Assembly: GCA_022605405.1 (NCBI GenBank)
Contig: JABYQQ010000006.1
Span: 2,542,001 to 2,606,000, forward strand
DNA: 64,000 nt
Source: Earliella scabrosa
Taxonomy: Eukaryota > Basidiomycota > Agaricomycetes > Polyporales > Polyporaceae
Reading direction: 5' to 3'
Both the position numbers and the translations under genes were made by a program. Of the stretch, positions 32,300 through 43,391 are shown piece after piece. The notes under the pieces were generated by a model. The model had not been told where the DNA came from, did no database searches, and saw only the letters and a list, made by a program, of their open reading frames with translations. Within the stretch, counting starts at the first letter, position 1, and every line of letters begins with the position of its first letter.

Positions 32300-33769
32300 A
32301 TGGATCTCGTCGAATGCTCTGCTCGTTCTCCCGACGGCCAAACGCGTTGTACCGCGCTCGTGCGCTCCTCGTCCCGATTCTGCAAGACTCACAACAGGGA
32401 GCAGAAACGCTCGCTCGAAGACTACAAGGCAACTGCCACGCGCGCAGAGGAGCTTCGTCACCTCGCAACCACGTCTCAGAAGGATGCCCAGGGGTTGCAC
32501 TCTCTCCAGGACATCGGAGATGCGGTGAAGAGGACCGAGGAGTATCTGGACGCACTCAAGGAGGAGGCTCGTAAACGGGTCGCTCACTCTAGGCAGTTCT
32601 TCCCTGATGGTAAATCGTTTTCATGATGATTGCTCGGCGATCCGTTGATTGCATGCTCTGTGTGCCCTCCCGCGGGACGTCTGCAGACCCGCCAGAAGGT
32701 CACCACAAACGTGTCGATGTCCTCCTACAGAAGATAGAAAGTTGCACTGTTATCGTATCCCAACTACGCGAGCGCCGTGTTGAGAAGGAGGCGGAACGAC
32801 TCTCGACGGACGGCCGTCAGAGGATCGAGCCAGAAGCCCGCCCACGACGAGCATTCACCCGGCCAGACGCTACACCAGCCTGGGCCCCCCCTTCTCAGCC
32901 ACGACCTTATCAGAGACCTTCCCCTCAGCATGGCTGGAACTGCGCTCCGCCCGACGCTGCCCAGTGGAGAGGAAGGAACATGGAGCCGGAGGACGGAAGA
33001 TCTTCAGGATACACCTTCACGCAGGTCATCATCGTCGCTCTGGTACGTGCTGTCTGCGCGTTCAGCAGGAAACTCTACTAGAATTCGCATACAGGTTGGT
33101 TATGGCGCATATAAGCTGGCTCGTTACGGCGGAAACAAACTCGTGGATTACGTCGCAGATCGTATCGTGTCCTTGCTCAGGTCTCGATTTGATCTGACCG
33201 AGCTCACAGGCTGGTATGCATCTGCTTTCCGTGTCCTCGTTGATCTAACACACAGTTGCTCGCCTGCGTATAGGGTGCACAAGTCCTTGTCTACCGCCAA
33301 TGAACAGCTCCCGCCGCTCGTAGAACGCCCGCTCGTTCCAGCTGACGCCCTGAAAGGTGCGGAGGGTTGGTGAGTGCCCGCTGCATCGCAGTATGCTCCA
33401 ATGCGGACAGCTGACACCCATGTCCAGGATACGCTCAAATGTCGAGTCGGTCGGTAATGCCGTATCTCAGCTCGTGTCGGACCATGCGCCGGCCGCGGAG
33501 GCAGTAGTTCAAACAGTGGCGAAGGACGCGCAGAAGCTGGCAGAGAATGCCGCAGGCGAAGCTCAGAAGTTTGCGCAGAATGCTGCGGGAGAGGCGCAGA
33601 AGGTCGCTCAGAACGCCGCCCAAGACGTTGGACAGTGGTAGGTCGCCACTCATCTTGATGTCAACCTTGTGCCCTGCCGCTCACATCCCGATGTCCGGTT
33701 AGGGTACAGGAAGGCTTGAAGAGCGATACTTTCAAAGACTTGGCCGGGTCTTTTGGCTTCAAAAAGTGA
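32300..33769 (+). CDS. CHC-family protein with membrane helix and 11-residue amphipathic repeats
   Basis: Six exons: 32300-32609, 32687-33042, 33095-33213, 33274-33369, 33428-33637, 33703-33769; 385 aa. Module: ECSARSPDGQTRCTAL..RFCKTHNREQ, then SLEDYKATATRAEELRHL and ARKRVAHSRQFFPDG at the phase-1 intron. Exon 2: GHHKRVDVLLQKIE and a Pro/Arg-rich linker. The hydrophobic FTQVIIVAL|VGYGAYKLARYG is split by a phase-0 intron. After it come basic amphipathic helices (YVADRIVSLLRSRF), a Trp-codon intron, and three 11-mers of the pattern AQK-x-A-x-NAAGE, like LEA group 3 or lipid-surface helices. It ends FKDLAGSFGFKK. Probably anchored in or lying on a membrane. No enzyme signature. Its shared introns show descent from the same ancestor as the a- and b-type genes. 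Confidence 0.75.
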
Positions 33770-34462
33770 CGAAATATACGTACGCGCTACGATCATGTAT
33801 AACAGTACACCGAGCAGTGATTGGCAGAAAGCCCTATTGACGCCATGTGCAGCGTCCCGCAAGATCTCATAGGAATATATATTCTCAAGCTGATATCCCT
33901 ATCCCTTGGGTTGCGTACGAAGCTCTCTTGGAGTTGACGCGGAGCGACCGCATCTCCATGGTTTGAGGCTCAGTAACTTGATGTGTCCGTGCGCACCCTA
34001 AGGAGTACTCGGACGTACATTGTGCTCACGTACTAGTCCATCGACTATTCGAGTTCGCCGTGGTGCATACCACGTACTATCCTCCAAAGATCTCCGTTGT
34101 GTAGTGATCGTATTCCATAATTCTAAGTCCGAGCCGAGATACCACAAAGAGTTCTCCTTTACCATTAGGCACCATACATTCGAATGAGAATAGGAAGCGC
34201 TTCTTTTGCTGCAGCGTCTCTGGCGATATTTTTCTTCGATCCGGTACCGGAAGCAATCACCTGACCTTCTACTACTCGTTGACCGTTGACACTTGATTAG
34301 CCCTGGACGACGTGAATCATAGCATTGAACGTACTCTTGCAAGATGATGTCCACTCTCCGGCGTGACGGGGTCCCGTGAAAGTGTCCTCCCAGCTGAGAT
34401 CAGATGCTTTGTTCTTACTTTCAAGATCTTATGACGGCAAACTATGCTATTAGTACGTGTCG
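33770..34462. other. intergenic region
   Basis: About 690 nt between convergent genes, AT-richer than the coding parts. No supported gene; it presumably holds both 3' UTRs. Confidence 0.4.
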
Positions 34463-36026
34463 TCACAGGCTCGTGTCTATGTGCTCACAGCGATGCAAGG
34501 TGATGGCGGAACCGTCAAGTTCTGCAGAGTGTTTGGTAGTAGAGGTCGGCCACCCAGAGTCTTGACTGGAAGTTGCAGGAGACAGCTCAGCCAGCCCAGT
34601 ATCGTAATTGATAGAGCCGACTAGGAGGAGTTGGTCAGCGAGAGTCCACGCATAGGGGCCTAGAGTTGTCGTACCCTGATCCGAGTCGACTGTTATGGTC
34701 GGTATCAGGCTCCTCAATTTTTCCGTGATGTTGTGACACATGATCTGAAAACGATTTTGAACCTCTCCGGTCTCCAGCGAGTGAGCAGAAACGATCACAA
34801 ACCAAGTCCAGTGCCACCACATCGAGGTCACTTGCGATGGCGAACGATGCGGACGAGTACTATGTGTCGAGGGGATCAGAGTTGTGGGCTCAATTTATGC
34901 GATATGTAGGTTATACCTCGAGAATGTACTCCAGTATCTCGTTGACCGGATCGTAGGCCTGTGTCAATCTGATGAGTATCAGAGTACAATACGAACAGCG
35001 ATTCTACTGACCTGTTGGCGCTCGGGGACGCTTTCTGTATCCACAATGTCAGGGGACGGTGTTTGAGGACTGAGCCGTACATTGTCTCTGTCGTCGGAAT
35101 CAGGCGTCGGAGGACGCGGCGAATGATGAGGACCGGCTGCGGCCTTCATCGGTCTCTTCGTGAACAACCTGCGCTTCATCTTGTAGTAGTGCAGGAAGAT
35201 GGTTTGGTCAAATTTGTCGGATGCCTCGTCCAATTGACCTGTGCTTGGTTGGGTGGGCGGGCCAACTCTGTAGTAAGGCGAGTCCAGACGCGCATCGGAG
35301 ATTGTCACGAAGAAGTTTAGCGCAGCCAGAGAAGTCAAGTTGGCCGCGATCGCTCCTTGCTTTGTACAGTAGTCACCGTGGAACGCGGCAACAGCCCACC
35401 GACAAGTCTTGACCACTCCTGACACAAACAGGAGCTCGTCTTCCCGCAACTCTAGACCGAACTTGCCGTTCGCAAACTCCATCCAACTGGAGAAATGAGC
35501 GCGCATGTACTTCTTGATGTGCGCGGGAGATAGCAAGTCTGTGGAGATTCCGGAAGGCGAAAGCATGAGCAGCGCGCCAAAATTTTCGCTGCACTCGAAG
35601 CTGAAGGACGCATCCCCAGTTGCGGGGACACTAAAAATTGCTTGATCATCAGGGATAAACTCTTCTGATTACTCATATGTACACATACCCCGCTGGGACG
35701 GTTGCTGAAAAGCCGGACGATGCGGCGGCACACCGTATGCTTTGACTGGATAGCAAGGGTTGCTTGATACTCTCGCGCGGGCCACGCACCACAACTTGAC
35801 CATTATCAAATGGAACATGATCGACGGGTACGTCTCCTCTTGGCTGCGATCGGGTAGGGTCTTCGATGGAGTGGAAGAGGTGCTGGAATTCTCCTTCTGC
35901 TAGCCACCCTACATCGCCTATCTTGATCTCGTCTGTTCCAGGTGCGGGATCTGGTACCCACAGTGGGTAGCCACGCTTGTGGTGGTACAGGTTTTTCGCG
36001 TAGAGGTCCCAGGGAGCGAGGTCCAT
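34463..36026 (-). CDS. unnamed agaricomycete family protein (IGDVG/FLHYYKMKRR type)
   Basis: Minus strand; exons 36026-35689, 35630-35012, 34958-34917, then from 34859. Seen: KRGYPLWVPDPAP, EIKIGDVGWLAEGEFQHLF, VRGPRESIKQPLLSSQSI, SFECSENFGALLMLSPSGIST, IKKYMRAHFSSWMEFAN, FLHYYKMKRRL and AYDPVNEILEYILE. I recognise this as a large agaricomycete-specific family with no assigned function; members often occur in many copies per genome. No signal peptide or membrane helix is present. The last exon is unclear: its first half reads FAIASDLDVVALDL in one frame, while the likely continuation (KLRSLIPTITVDSDQGTTTL) lies in another, about 40 nt on, so either a very short intron or a frameshift is present. 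If read straight, it stops near 34635. Confidence 0.72.
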
Positions 36027-36239
36027 GTTGAGGTCGAGCAAGTTGGGGGGCCGGTAGGCGGAGCATTGTGCCTTGTAATAGGATCGGACATGAGGCTATG
36101 TGGGAGCCCATTCTTCGCGTTTGGCAGCCGCACGTGCCCATGCATAGGTTGCGGTGTGAAGGTCCCCGCCGCCGGGATTCTTTAGACGACGACTTGCGCT
36201 GTGTCTGCACCCGGGCCACGGTGGGTTCCAAGCCTAGCC

Positions 36240-36800
36240 TGAGTACGCAACACGCTATGCTCCTATGAATGTAATGTCACTGAGCATGATTGTGCGAGGT
36301 GCTGTCTTTGTGTCACAACTGACTTACAGATAGTACGGAGTAGGCAATCACAGATACGGTAGAACTCCCCCCAGTGAGTAGACTCAGCCACTACTCACTG
36401 CTCAGTGGTCGCAAGCAGTGATGAGTTTACATCAGTCTCATGGTCTCAAAGCACCTATTGATTGAACTTACTCGTCCGCAGTCGCTTATGTATGGAATAG
36501 ATACTCGCGACTTGTTCGTGTGCCATGAATCTTGTTCGTGCATGCCAGCGTTGTCTGGAGGGGAGCATATACATAGCCTGTGGCGGGAGCGGGCCGATGC
36601 TCCGACCTCGTGCAAGCTAAGCGCCATGATGGTGTAAGTTGAACCTGACACTAACAATCGCTCGTTCGTGCTCCATCCTAAGTACGGTCTAATCAGTGTC
36701 TTCTATGCTTGCATTATAAACGCGTCGCCCATATGTCAGAAGTGCGGTATCACGCTATCTCCCCCAGGTGCGTCGGAAGGACGACTAGCTTCGCGTTACC
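36240..36800. other. intergenic region, nothing recognised
   Basis: About 560 nt with scattered short frames only. Confidence 0.35.
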
Positions 36801-37446
36801 CTGGTGATACGGTGCCACGAAGTGGTGATGGAACAACGGACCTGCCGGACCAACGCTTTACTCACACCTCGGGCCTGCACCAACCACTCGTTCTTCTGTG
36901 CAATTTCGTCCTTATGTCCAAGAGCGAGGTTGAGTGCGACTATGAGCCCGGCTTGCCAATACGTACACTTGTGCAGACGAACCGCTCACACCCGAAGACG
37001 GGGCGGGGCGCACAGTTGGGACTCAGGTAATGATGATGGTACGGGTCCTTTTGACTATGTCGTCCACAGCGTCGCTGATGAGGATCTCGACCTAATAAAC
37101 CTCTTCATCTTTGCTATTCTTCACGATGGGTAATTCTACCGCAGGTATATACGAAGCGACGGGTCCGCCGTGTCAAGTCGCCACGCCCTGTGAGGCCTTC
37201 GGCGCAGCGGCGCTGATACTTAATGACACTTCCAGTCTTTCTCGGCGCCATCCCACACCACATGTCGAGCTCGTCCAACTCTACATGACAGAGAAGACAC
37301 AGGCCTGGACTCAGATGGCGGCAGCTCACTGCCTGGACGCACCCCTTTCATCTTCTCGGAGACTCCAGCGACTGCAGAGATCGCAGCAATCGCGAGGGGT
37401 GCAGACAAGCATTGCCATTCTCTTCGGACTGGTAGTTGCGTTTTGA
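36801..37446 (+). pseudogene. possible decayed CHC-family gene
   Basis: Near 36810-36910 a frame shows EQRTCRTN, then ACTNHSFFCA, in the spacing of a broken C-RC-C-H module. Near 37380-37430 another frame ends GVQTSIAILFGL directly before GTAGTT, the same pattern as ILVLMAL|GTGAGT and VIIVAL|GTACGT in intact CHC genes. The two ends are not joined by an open frame. The call rests on weak similarity at both ends of one 650-nt stretch. Confidence 0.3.
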
Positions 37447-38162
37447 GAGGCTCGAGAAGGCGTCCAGGCTCTGATGGTGGCAGCGCGCATCATAGATAGG
37501 GCAACTCCTGAATACAAGGATACCGTGATGGATATCTCATGCGGAAACTTCTCAATTCCGCCAAGCTCCCTCCTCTCGTCGCTTGCTCGGCGAATTCTTA
37601 CGTGCATGTGAAACTTCTGTCCGCTCCGACTGTAACGCCCAGTGCGGCGGGTACTTGAAGTGACCCTATCTCAGTCGACGAATTCAGGTGAGTGAAGATG
37701 CCTGACGTTCGGTTGATGGCATAAGGTCACCTTACTTGCTGCAGCCATCGCAAGTGCATCATAGCGAAGTGTAGCGCATCACATCGACGACGCTCGGACA
37801 TGAGGTACCATCCCGGTCTACGCATGTAGAGCCGTCCTGGGCGTCGCGCAGGACGTGATGGTCATTTGGTCATCTGTTAGGAGAAAAGCTTCTCTGCGGT
37901 CTAGAAGAACACACGCGCGTAGTCTATCATCTGTTGACAAAAATTCTTCCTTCCTTCCATCTCTTCTCATCTGGTTTTCTTGTACCTGTGCACTCCCGTA
38001 TTCTACAAGTAGGTCCGGACGATAAAATGTGGTGTGAACAATTCCCTTGTGAGTGACTGTGGTGTACTGGTTCATTGCGACGGCCGCTTACCCTTCCATA
38101 GTCCCAACGGGCCCGTTCCATCGGTCTCCACATCCACACCTCCGCACAATCTTCTCGACGGG
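37447..38162. other. intergenic region and promoter of the next gene
   Basis: About 715 nt. No supported gene. Confidence 0.4.
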
Positions 38163-39575
38163 ATGCACATCCCAATTGTTCGACTCTATCACTGCTTTGC
38201 TCTCATCACAGTCGTTGCAGAATGGGCTCACTCCCGCTCAGTAAACCGGACTATCGATGACCAGTGGGGAGACAGCCTCTCTGGAGCACTCCCTCAATAC
38301 GACCCACCCGATAGATGGCAGCAGGGTCTTCACTGCCGCACGTGTGCAATCTCGTTTGACACGTCGCTAGTCTACCGGGGGACGTGGCATGACTCCACAG
38401 CTTATGATCCAGACGACGATCCAATTCCGCACACACTCACTGTCGAGTTCGTCGGGACTGCGGTCTACGTGTACAACGTGCTTGCCAATACTGTTTATGG
38501 ATACAGCAATGACAAGCCTCCCCCGACCATACTCTCCATTTTCCTTGACAATCAACCAGTCGGTCAGTTCCGACACACGCCCACAGACACGACTGCATTC
38601 CAGTTCAACGAGCTCGTATACTCCACTCATGGTCTCTCCGACACGACACATACCCTCAAATTACAGGCGTTCAACTGGTCACTGGTTCTCTTTGACTACA
38701 TTGTTTACACTGCCACGGAAGAAGATGCCCCCATATCCTCATCCTCGACGTCTTCCCAATCCCTTCTCACAACTACTACAGACTCCTCTACATCACCGTC
38801 TCACACAACCACAACACCAGGACACTTGCCGTCCTCCTTCTCAGAGTCCATCGTCTCTACTCAAAGCCCCGCTGCTATGGATGTTAGCGCAAATACCACG
38901 ACTCATGTGCAACCACTATCGACACCACTTCTTTCCTCCGAACCCGTAGGCCAACTATCGTCCTCCATCCAAACTTCTCTATCGTTCACGACATCCATAG
39001 TATCAGCCCAACCTCCTACCGCATCTGGTGCTTCTGAGCATAACTCAGACTTCGCTCCCCGCATCGGCATCGGCGGCGCCATAGGTGGCGCATTAGGTGG
39101 GAGCGTTATGATTGCGCTTTCCGCTGTCTTCCTCTGGCAGCGACGACGGCGTCGACGTCATGTTCATGCAGCCGAAAAGGACGCTCAGAGCCCACCGGCA
39201 TCGGATGATGCGGCTGAAACCTCTCTCCCCAACCGTCATACTGGACCTACGTTCCCTCCGCCTATCGAAGCAGAGACGGACAAGGGAGCATCACCCACAC
39301 CTGCACTCCCATGCGGAAGCCATACACTTCCTACTCCTCGACCTACCGTCCCTGCAGCACAAACACTGGTGACGAGCTCGCGCGGTGAGCACAGGTGGTC
39401 TATATCAGAGATTGCGACTGTGGGTGGAGAAGTCCATGTCGGGCCGGAGGACTGGAGAGCCGAAGTGGCTGCTCTCAGAGAGGAGGTACTGAGATTGAGG
39501 AGGGTGCAGGGTGCTATGCAGCACGGAGTTGGCGACGCGCCTCCATCGTATGAAGACTCTAGAACTGGACCGTAA
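38163..39575 (+). CDS. TMG-family single-pass membrane glycoprotein, diverged member
   Basis: One exon. ATG 38163 is chosen because it directly opens a hydrophobic leader (YHCFALITVVAEWAHS); 470 aa. Ectodomain: NRTIDDQWGDSLSGALPQYDPP, CRTC pair, RGTWHDST, FVGTAVYVYNVLANT, IFLDNQPVGQF and SLVLFDYIVYTATEED. A long Ser/Thr/Pro stalk follows. The membrane helix is at about 302-323 (GGAIGGALGGSVMIALSAVFLW), then a run of six Arg. Cytoplasmic part: WRAEVAALREEVLRLRR and a terminal DAPPSYEDS. This is the other branch of the TMG family, closer to the gene at 43392 than to the unit copies. It is likely heavily O-glycosylated on the stalk. Ligand unknown. Confidence 0.87.
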   Translation: MHIPIVRLYHCFALITVVAEWAHSRSVNRTIDDQWGDSLSGALPQYDPPDRWQQGLHCRTCAISFDTSLVYRGTWHDSTAYDPDDDPIPHTLTVEFVGTAVYVYNVLANTVYGYSNDKPPPTILSIFLDNQPVGQFRHTPTDTTAFQFNELVYSTHGLSDTTHTLKLQAFNWSLVLFDYIVYTATEEDAPISSSSTSSQSLLTTTTDSSTSPSHTTTTPGHLPSSFSESIVSTQSPAAMDVSANTTTHVQPLSTPLLSSEPVGQLSSSIQTSLSFTTSIVSAQPPTASGASEHNSDFAPRIGIGGAIGGALGGSVMIALSAVFLWQRRRRRRHVHAAEKDAQSPPASDDAAETSLPNRHTGPTFPPPIEAETDKGASPTPALPCGSHTLPTPRPTVPAAQTLVTSSRGEHRWSISEIATVGGEVHVGPEDWRAEVAALREEVLRLRRVQGAMQHGVGDAPPSYEDSRTGP

Positions 39576-39684
39576 TGTACGCCTTATTCTACACGTCCCT
39601 TCAAATAACCTCTGATCAGATTGAAGTACAGATAGTACTTACCCCTCGAGGCGTAGCCTCTACTACTCACAGAGATGTAATATC

Positions 39685-40530
39685 TCAAGGGAAGCTTCGC
39701 AACACGGCGCTCGAGTTCGGCTCAGACGGTGTCCTGTCCGGGAACTTCACCCACATCGCCACGGACTCGCCGAACTACGAGCACGATACAATCGTGTACT
39801 CGAAAACGGGCTTCGAGAGCTCGGTTCACACGCTCGAGATGCGTGCGGTGGCCGACTCAGCTGCATCGTTAGTGATCTTTGACCGTGCCGTCTACACTGT
39901 GACGGTGGATGACGACGATCTCACCCTTCCATGATGCCATCCAATCCACATCCCCTAATCCTAACCCGTCGACGCTCGCCGCCAGCTCTACCTCGGATTC
40001 TCGTAGCTCCGCAATTGCTGGCGGTGCTATAGGCGGGGTCGCCCTATGTAATCACCATCCTTGGTGCGCTCCAGTGGTTCCGCCGTAGGCGTCGGCATCG
40101 CCTTGTGCAAGACAGTGATGGGGACGACAAAGCCGCAGAGACGGAGTCGCTTGCATATCGCTCCAGTGGAGGCGGACACAGCAAGTTTGGCTGGGACGGT
40201 CCAGCCCGGTAGCACACGCGACTCATCAGTGCGACACGTCCATCGCTTTCCCTCCTTTTACGCCAACTCAGGAGTCCACCATGGGGATGAAGAGTCAAGA
40301 CGCCTTGCCGTTTGAGCATCGAGCACAGGGTCCGAGCGTTCCGATGTCTGGAGATGCCCTAGCAGACGCTGTCGTTGCCAAATGCGCCTGTCCATACACA
40401 CGACAGCGGAGCGGAGATGGCTGCAATCTTGGCGGAGCTAGCGTGGATACGACAGGTGCAGGAGATACCAGGTGTAGCGCTAGAGGCACCGCCAGCATAT
40501 CCCAGGCTACAGTCTGAGGTGCAGAGGTAG
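39685..40530 (+). pseudogene. TMG-family pseudogene
   Basis: Starts 110 nt after the previous TMG stop, in the middle of an ectodomain: LRNTALEFGSDGVLSGNFTH..VHTLEMRAV..LVIFDRAVYTVT, matching 43740-43960. It then shows, across several frame changes, SSAIAGGAIGGVAL, a membrane stretch YVITILGALQWFRRRRRHR, and finally EMAAILAELAWIRQVQ with EAPPAYPRL before a TAG. The signal peptide and first half of the ectodomain are missing, and at least two frameshifts and a stop are present. The PPxY end is still readable. Confidence 0.8.
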
Positions 40531-43391
40531 GGGTTTGTCAGTGGAAGTGTAAAGCCTCCTCTCGTATGAGTCGTGGAGACGAGCACTTACGCGGGTCATC
40601 GACTCGGACAGAAGGTCCTGTACAGGTCTTGAGACAAGTTACTTGCACAGTGGTCAGAACGTGCTGTCGCACGAAGCTGGTCTGGACGCGCGTATACACG
40701 GCAGTTCGGTAGCACCAATAGTGATCAGACGAGGTCCTCCTCAAGCTCCTCCAGTTGAAGTTCACGGAACCCTTCGGTCCGAGCTTCCGCTCTTGCCACG
40801 TGGACCAAGCGCTCGTCGCTTATGACGGCGGCGGTTTTCCCTCCTCAACCTTGAGAGCCTCGAGAGACTAGTACTGCAGCTGGGTGTCTTATCGCTTTGC
40901 TCTATGCTTGCAAGACGTCCATGTAGCTCTATGATGACCACAGCTCTGTACTAGCAGCTTCCAGGCGGTATCTTGTCATCGCTCCCCGCTGCCGGTAACA
41001 CTCTCACTTCTGCTCTTGAGTCTCAGCCCAGACATTCACTACGAGCAACCCATGCCACTCACGCACTGCTCAGCTTGGATGCGACTTGAAGACCAGACTA
41101 GGACGGCGTTTAGTCTGGACACAATGAACAGCTGCGCACGCGCCACGGGAGGAAGACATTTGGTCGAGCAGAGAAGGTCACCGTGGACCCCGGGATGCCA
41201 AAGTGACCCGACTAGTCCGTGCACTCGACTACTTGCAAGGCAAGGTTGAGCTCCGCGAACTCGCGAGCATTGTGCTAGTCCACCTGCGTGGGAGGAAAGG
41301 GAGGGATAGCTCGGCGTGGCACAGCGCACGCAGAGCTCGACGACGACGACGGCGAGCTTGGGCTGATTGGGCTGATTCCGGATTCATACTACATTGTACG
41401 TCCACCTCTCTCATCATTCATGACCTTGTTGTGACTTTCTTTCAGTTCACGGTGTATGCAGAAAGCCTCAACATAGCTCCTACCTCTGCCAGTAGCCTCC
41501 ATACCACCCGGCGCGACTCGCCGCCTTGCGATCCTGCGCCCCCTTGTCGAGTACTGCATCATGCTCTCGGCTTCTACTCGTGAGTCAGAGCTCAAGCCAT
41601 GGTCCACGTACCTCCCACCCGCCACGTCTTCCCTGCCAGAGATGCGAAAAAAACAAGCAAGACTTGATAGTGCATGCTGGATGACCCCATCGACACCCTG
41701 TCTCGGCCGACCCTCCATGACGCCCCAATCTTCCTCCTCCGTATCCACTATCAGGCGCACCCCAGCTCTATCAGCGCGTACGTACTCCCATGCTTGCCAC
41801 GACGAGCCTCATCAACCTCTTCCATACGCTCGACATGCGTGTGCTCGCGCCGCCCGGTCTGTACGTATATATGTGGGCGACGATGCGATTCTCCCGTCCT
41901 CTTCATCATTCCCATCCCTGATCCACGCTCACTATGCAGTCAACGCCGCCCGCGGCGGAACGTCCACCCGTTGCTGCCATGGCTGGCTCACGACACGATA
42001 GCTGGGGTCGCACTTGCGGCTACGAGCTGTGCGTCCTTGTGGCTCTACTGCAGCAACCGTCAATGCTTACCATCGCACGGCCCAAAGCTACAGAGGCGGA
42101 GTCGGTCGCTCCGATGATCTCAGCTGGCCGATGCAGCGACTCCTATTGGGACGGCTCCCACGGTCCACGCCGCGAGACTCATCCCATTCCCAGCAGTACT
42201 GTTGCCACCAACTCGTCACCGCGATATGTCCCTCAACTCACCGTCTGCGACAATTCGGCTGCCCATGGATTCCTCTCACCGATGTCGCGAGTCGCGTCTG
42301 TTTAGACGGCCACGCATACGAGGACCGCGGGCTGCGATCACGATGGTGGAGATATCGAAGATGGCAGGTGCTGCGGTGCAGGAGACGCGCTCTCAATGCA
42401 CCGTCACGCGTCCAGAACAGCAAAATCATCGGAATCTGTCAGCAGACGGTGCTCAACCTTGAGAGTAGCCTTCCGCGCAAAGATAAGCACGTACCTCCAC
42501 TGTCCATCCTCAGGGTCCATCCTCAGGGTCCGAACCTGGCGTTCAACCTTTCGCTCGCCTGATCTCGATGCGTCGACGCCTTGCATTGCAATCGCGCCTG
42601 ACTATCCGATCGGACAGTCGCCAGCCGACACGGAGGGCAGAGTATAGACGACTGCACAGCGCGCGGTCGAAGACTGCGATTATTGGCACAGTCAGGGGCT
42701 TGCATCACATCGACTTGTATGAACCGTATCATAGCTCTAGCAGACAGATGAAGCGGTTCAGCGTCGTGGTAAGCATTCATGTAGAGTTCAGTGAGCCGGC
42801 TGACAGAAATTCTCTAGGCCATCTCCGGCTGAAGGGTTTCTCGGTCGGATCCAACGGAACCCAGTTTGTTCACATCATACGATGACGCTCCCCCATCTGT
42901 CATCCCAGGTGAGCCTGCGAGTTCCGCATAAGCGAAGGCCGACTGGTTGTGCTAATTGCGACGTATGCTATATATCGTCAGGGGAAACGTCGCTGCTAGA
43001 TCGGCTCAATATGAGCTGGCCGATCCGCCCTTCGGCCTCGGTCCCACCATGGTATGGCAGACCTTTGCGTTACACCGGTCTCGGCGGTGCTGTCAGGACG
43101 ATGTCGTATCTCGACGTCAGTTTGAGCATGCCCAAGACTTGGCTGTGCTCAGTATGCGCCACGTTATATCACTGCTTTCACGCAGTACGACCGTCAATTG
43201 TCCGTCAAAGCATAGTTTGACAGCGCTCTCGAAACAGTTGATCATCAGGAAGTGCAGAGTTCTGAGTATCAGTTGATGTTACAGTGTCTTACCGGGACAA
43301 TCTTAGGCACGACCTCTGGAAGCATGGACTACGTCCTCCCAGACCCATTCCCTCTCATCCGCGCACTCACCCCGCAGCCCCGCTAACTCCC
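40531..43391. other. 2.9-kb region without a recognised gene
   Basis: Longer frames (41203-41583, 41561-42001, 41934-42305, 42568-42885) have no domain I recognise and overlap one another. An acidic-rich translation near 41330-41395 (ELDDDDGELGLIGLIPDSYY) before a GTACGT could be an exon of a lost gene. It probably holds decayed genes plus the promoter of the gene at 43392. Confidence 0.4.

Noticed and set aside
41203..42305. Open frames as possible genes in the TMG interval
   Set aside because: They overlap each other in different frames and have no domain, repeat copy or coherent intron structure.
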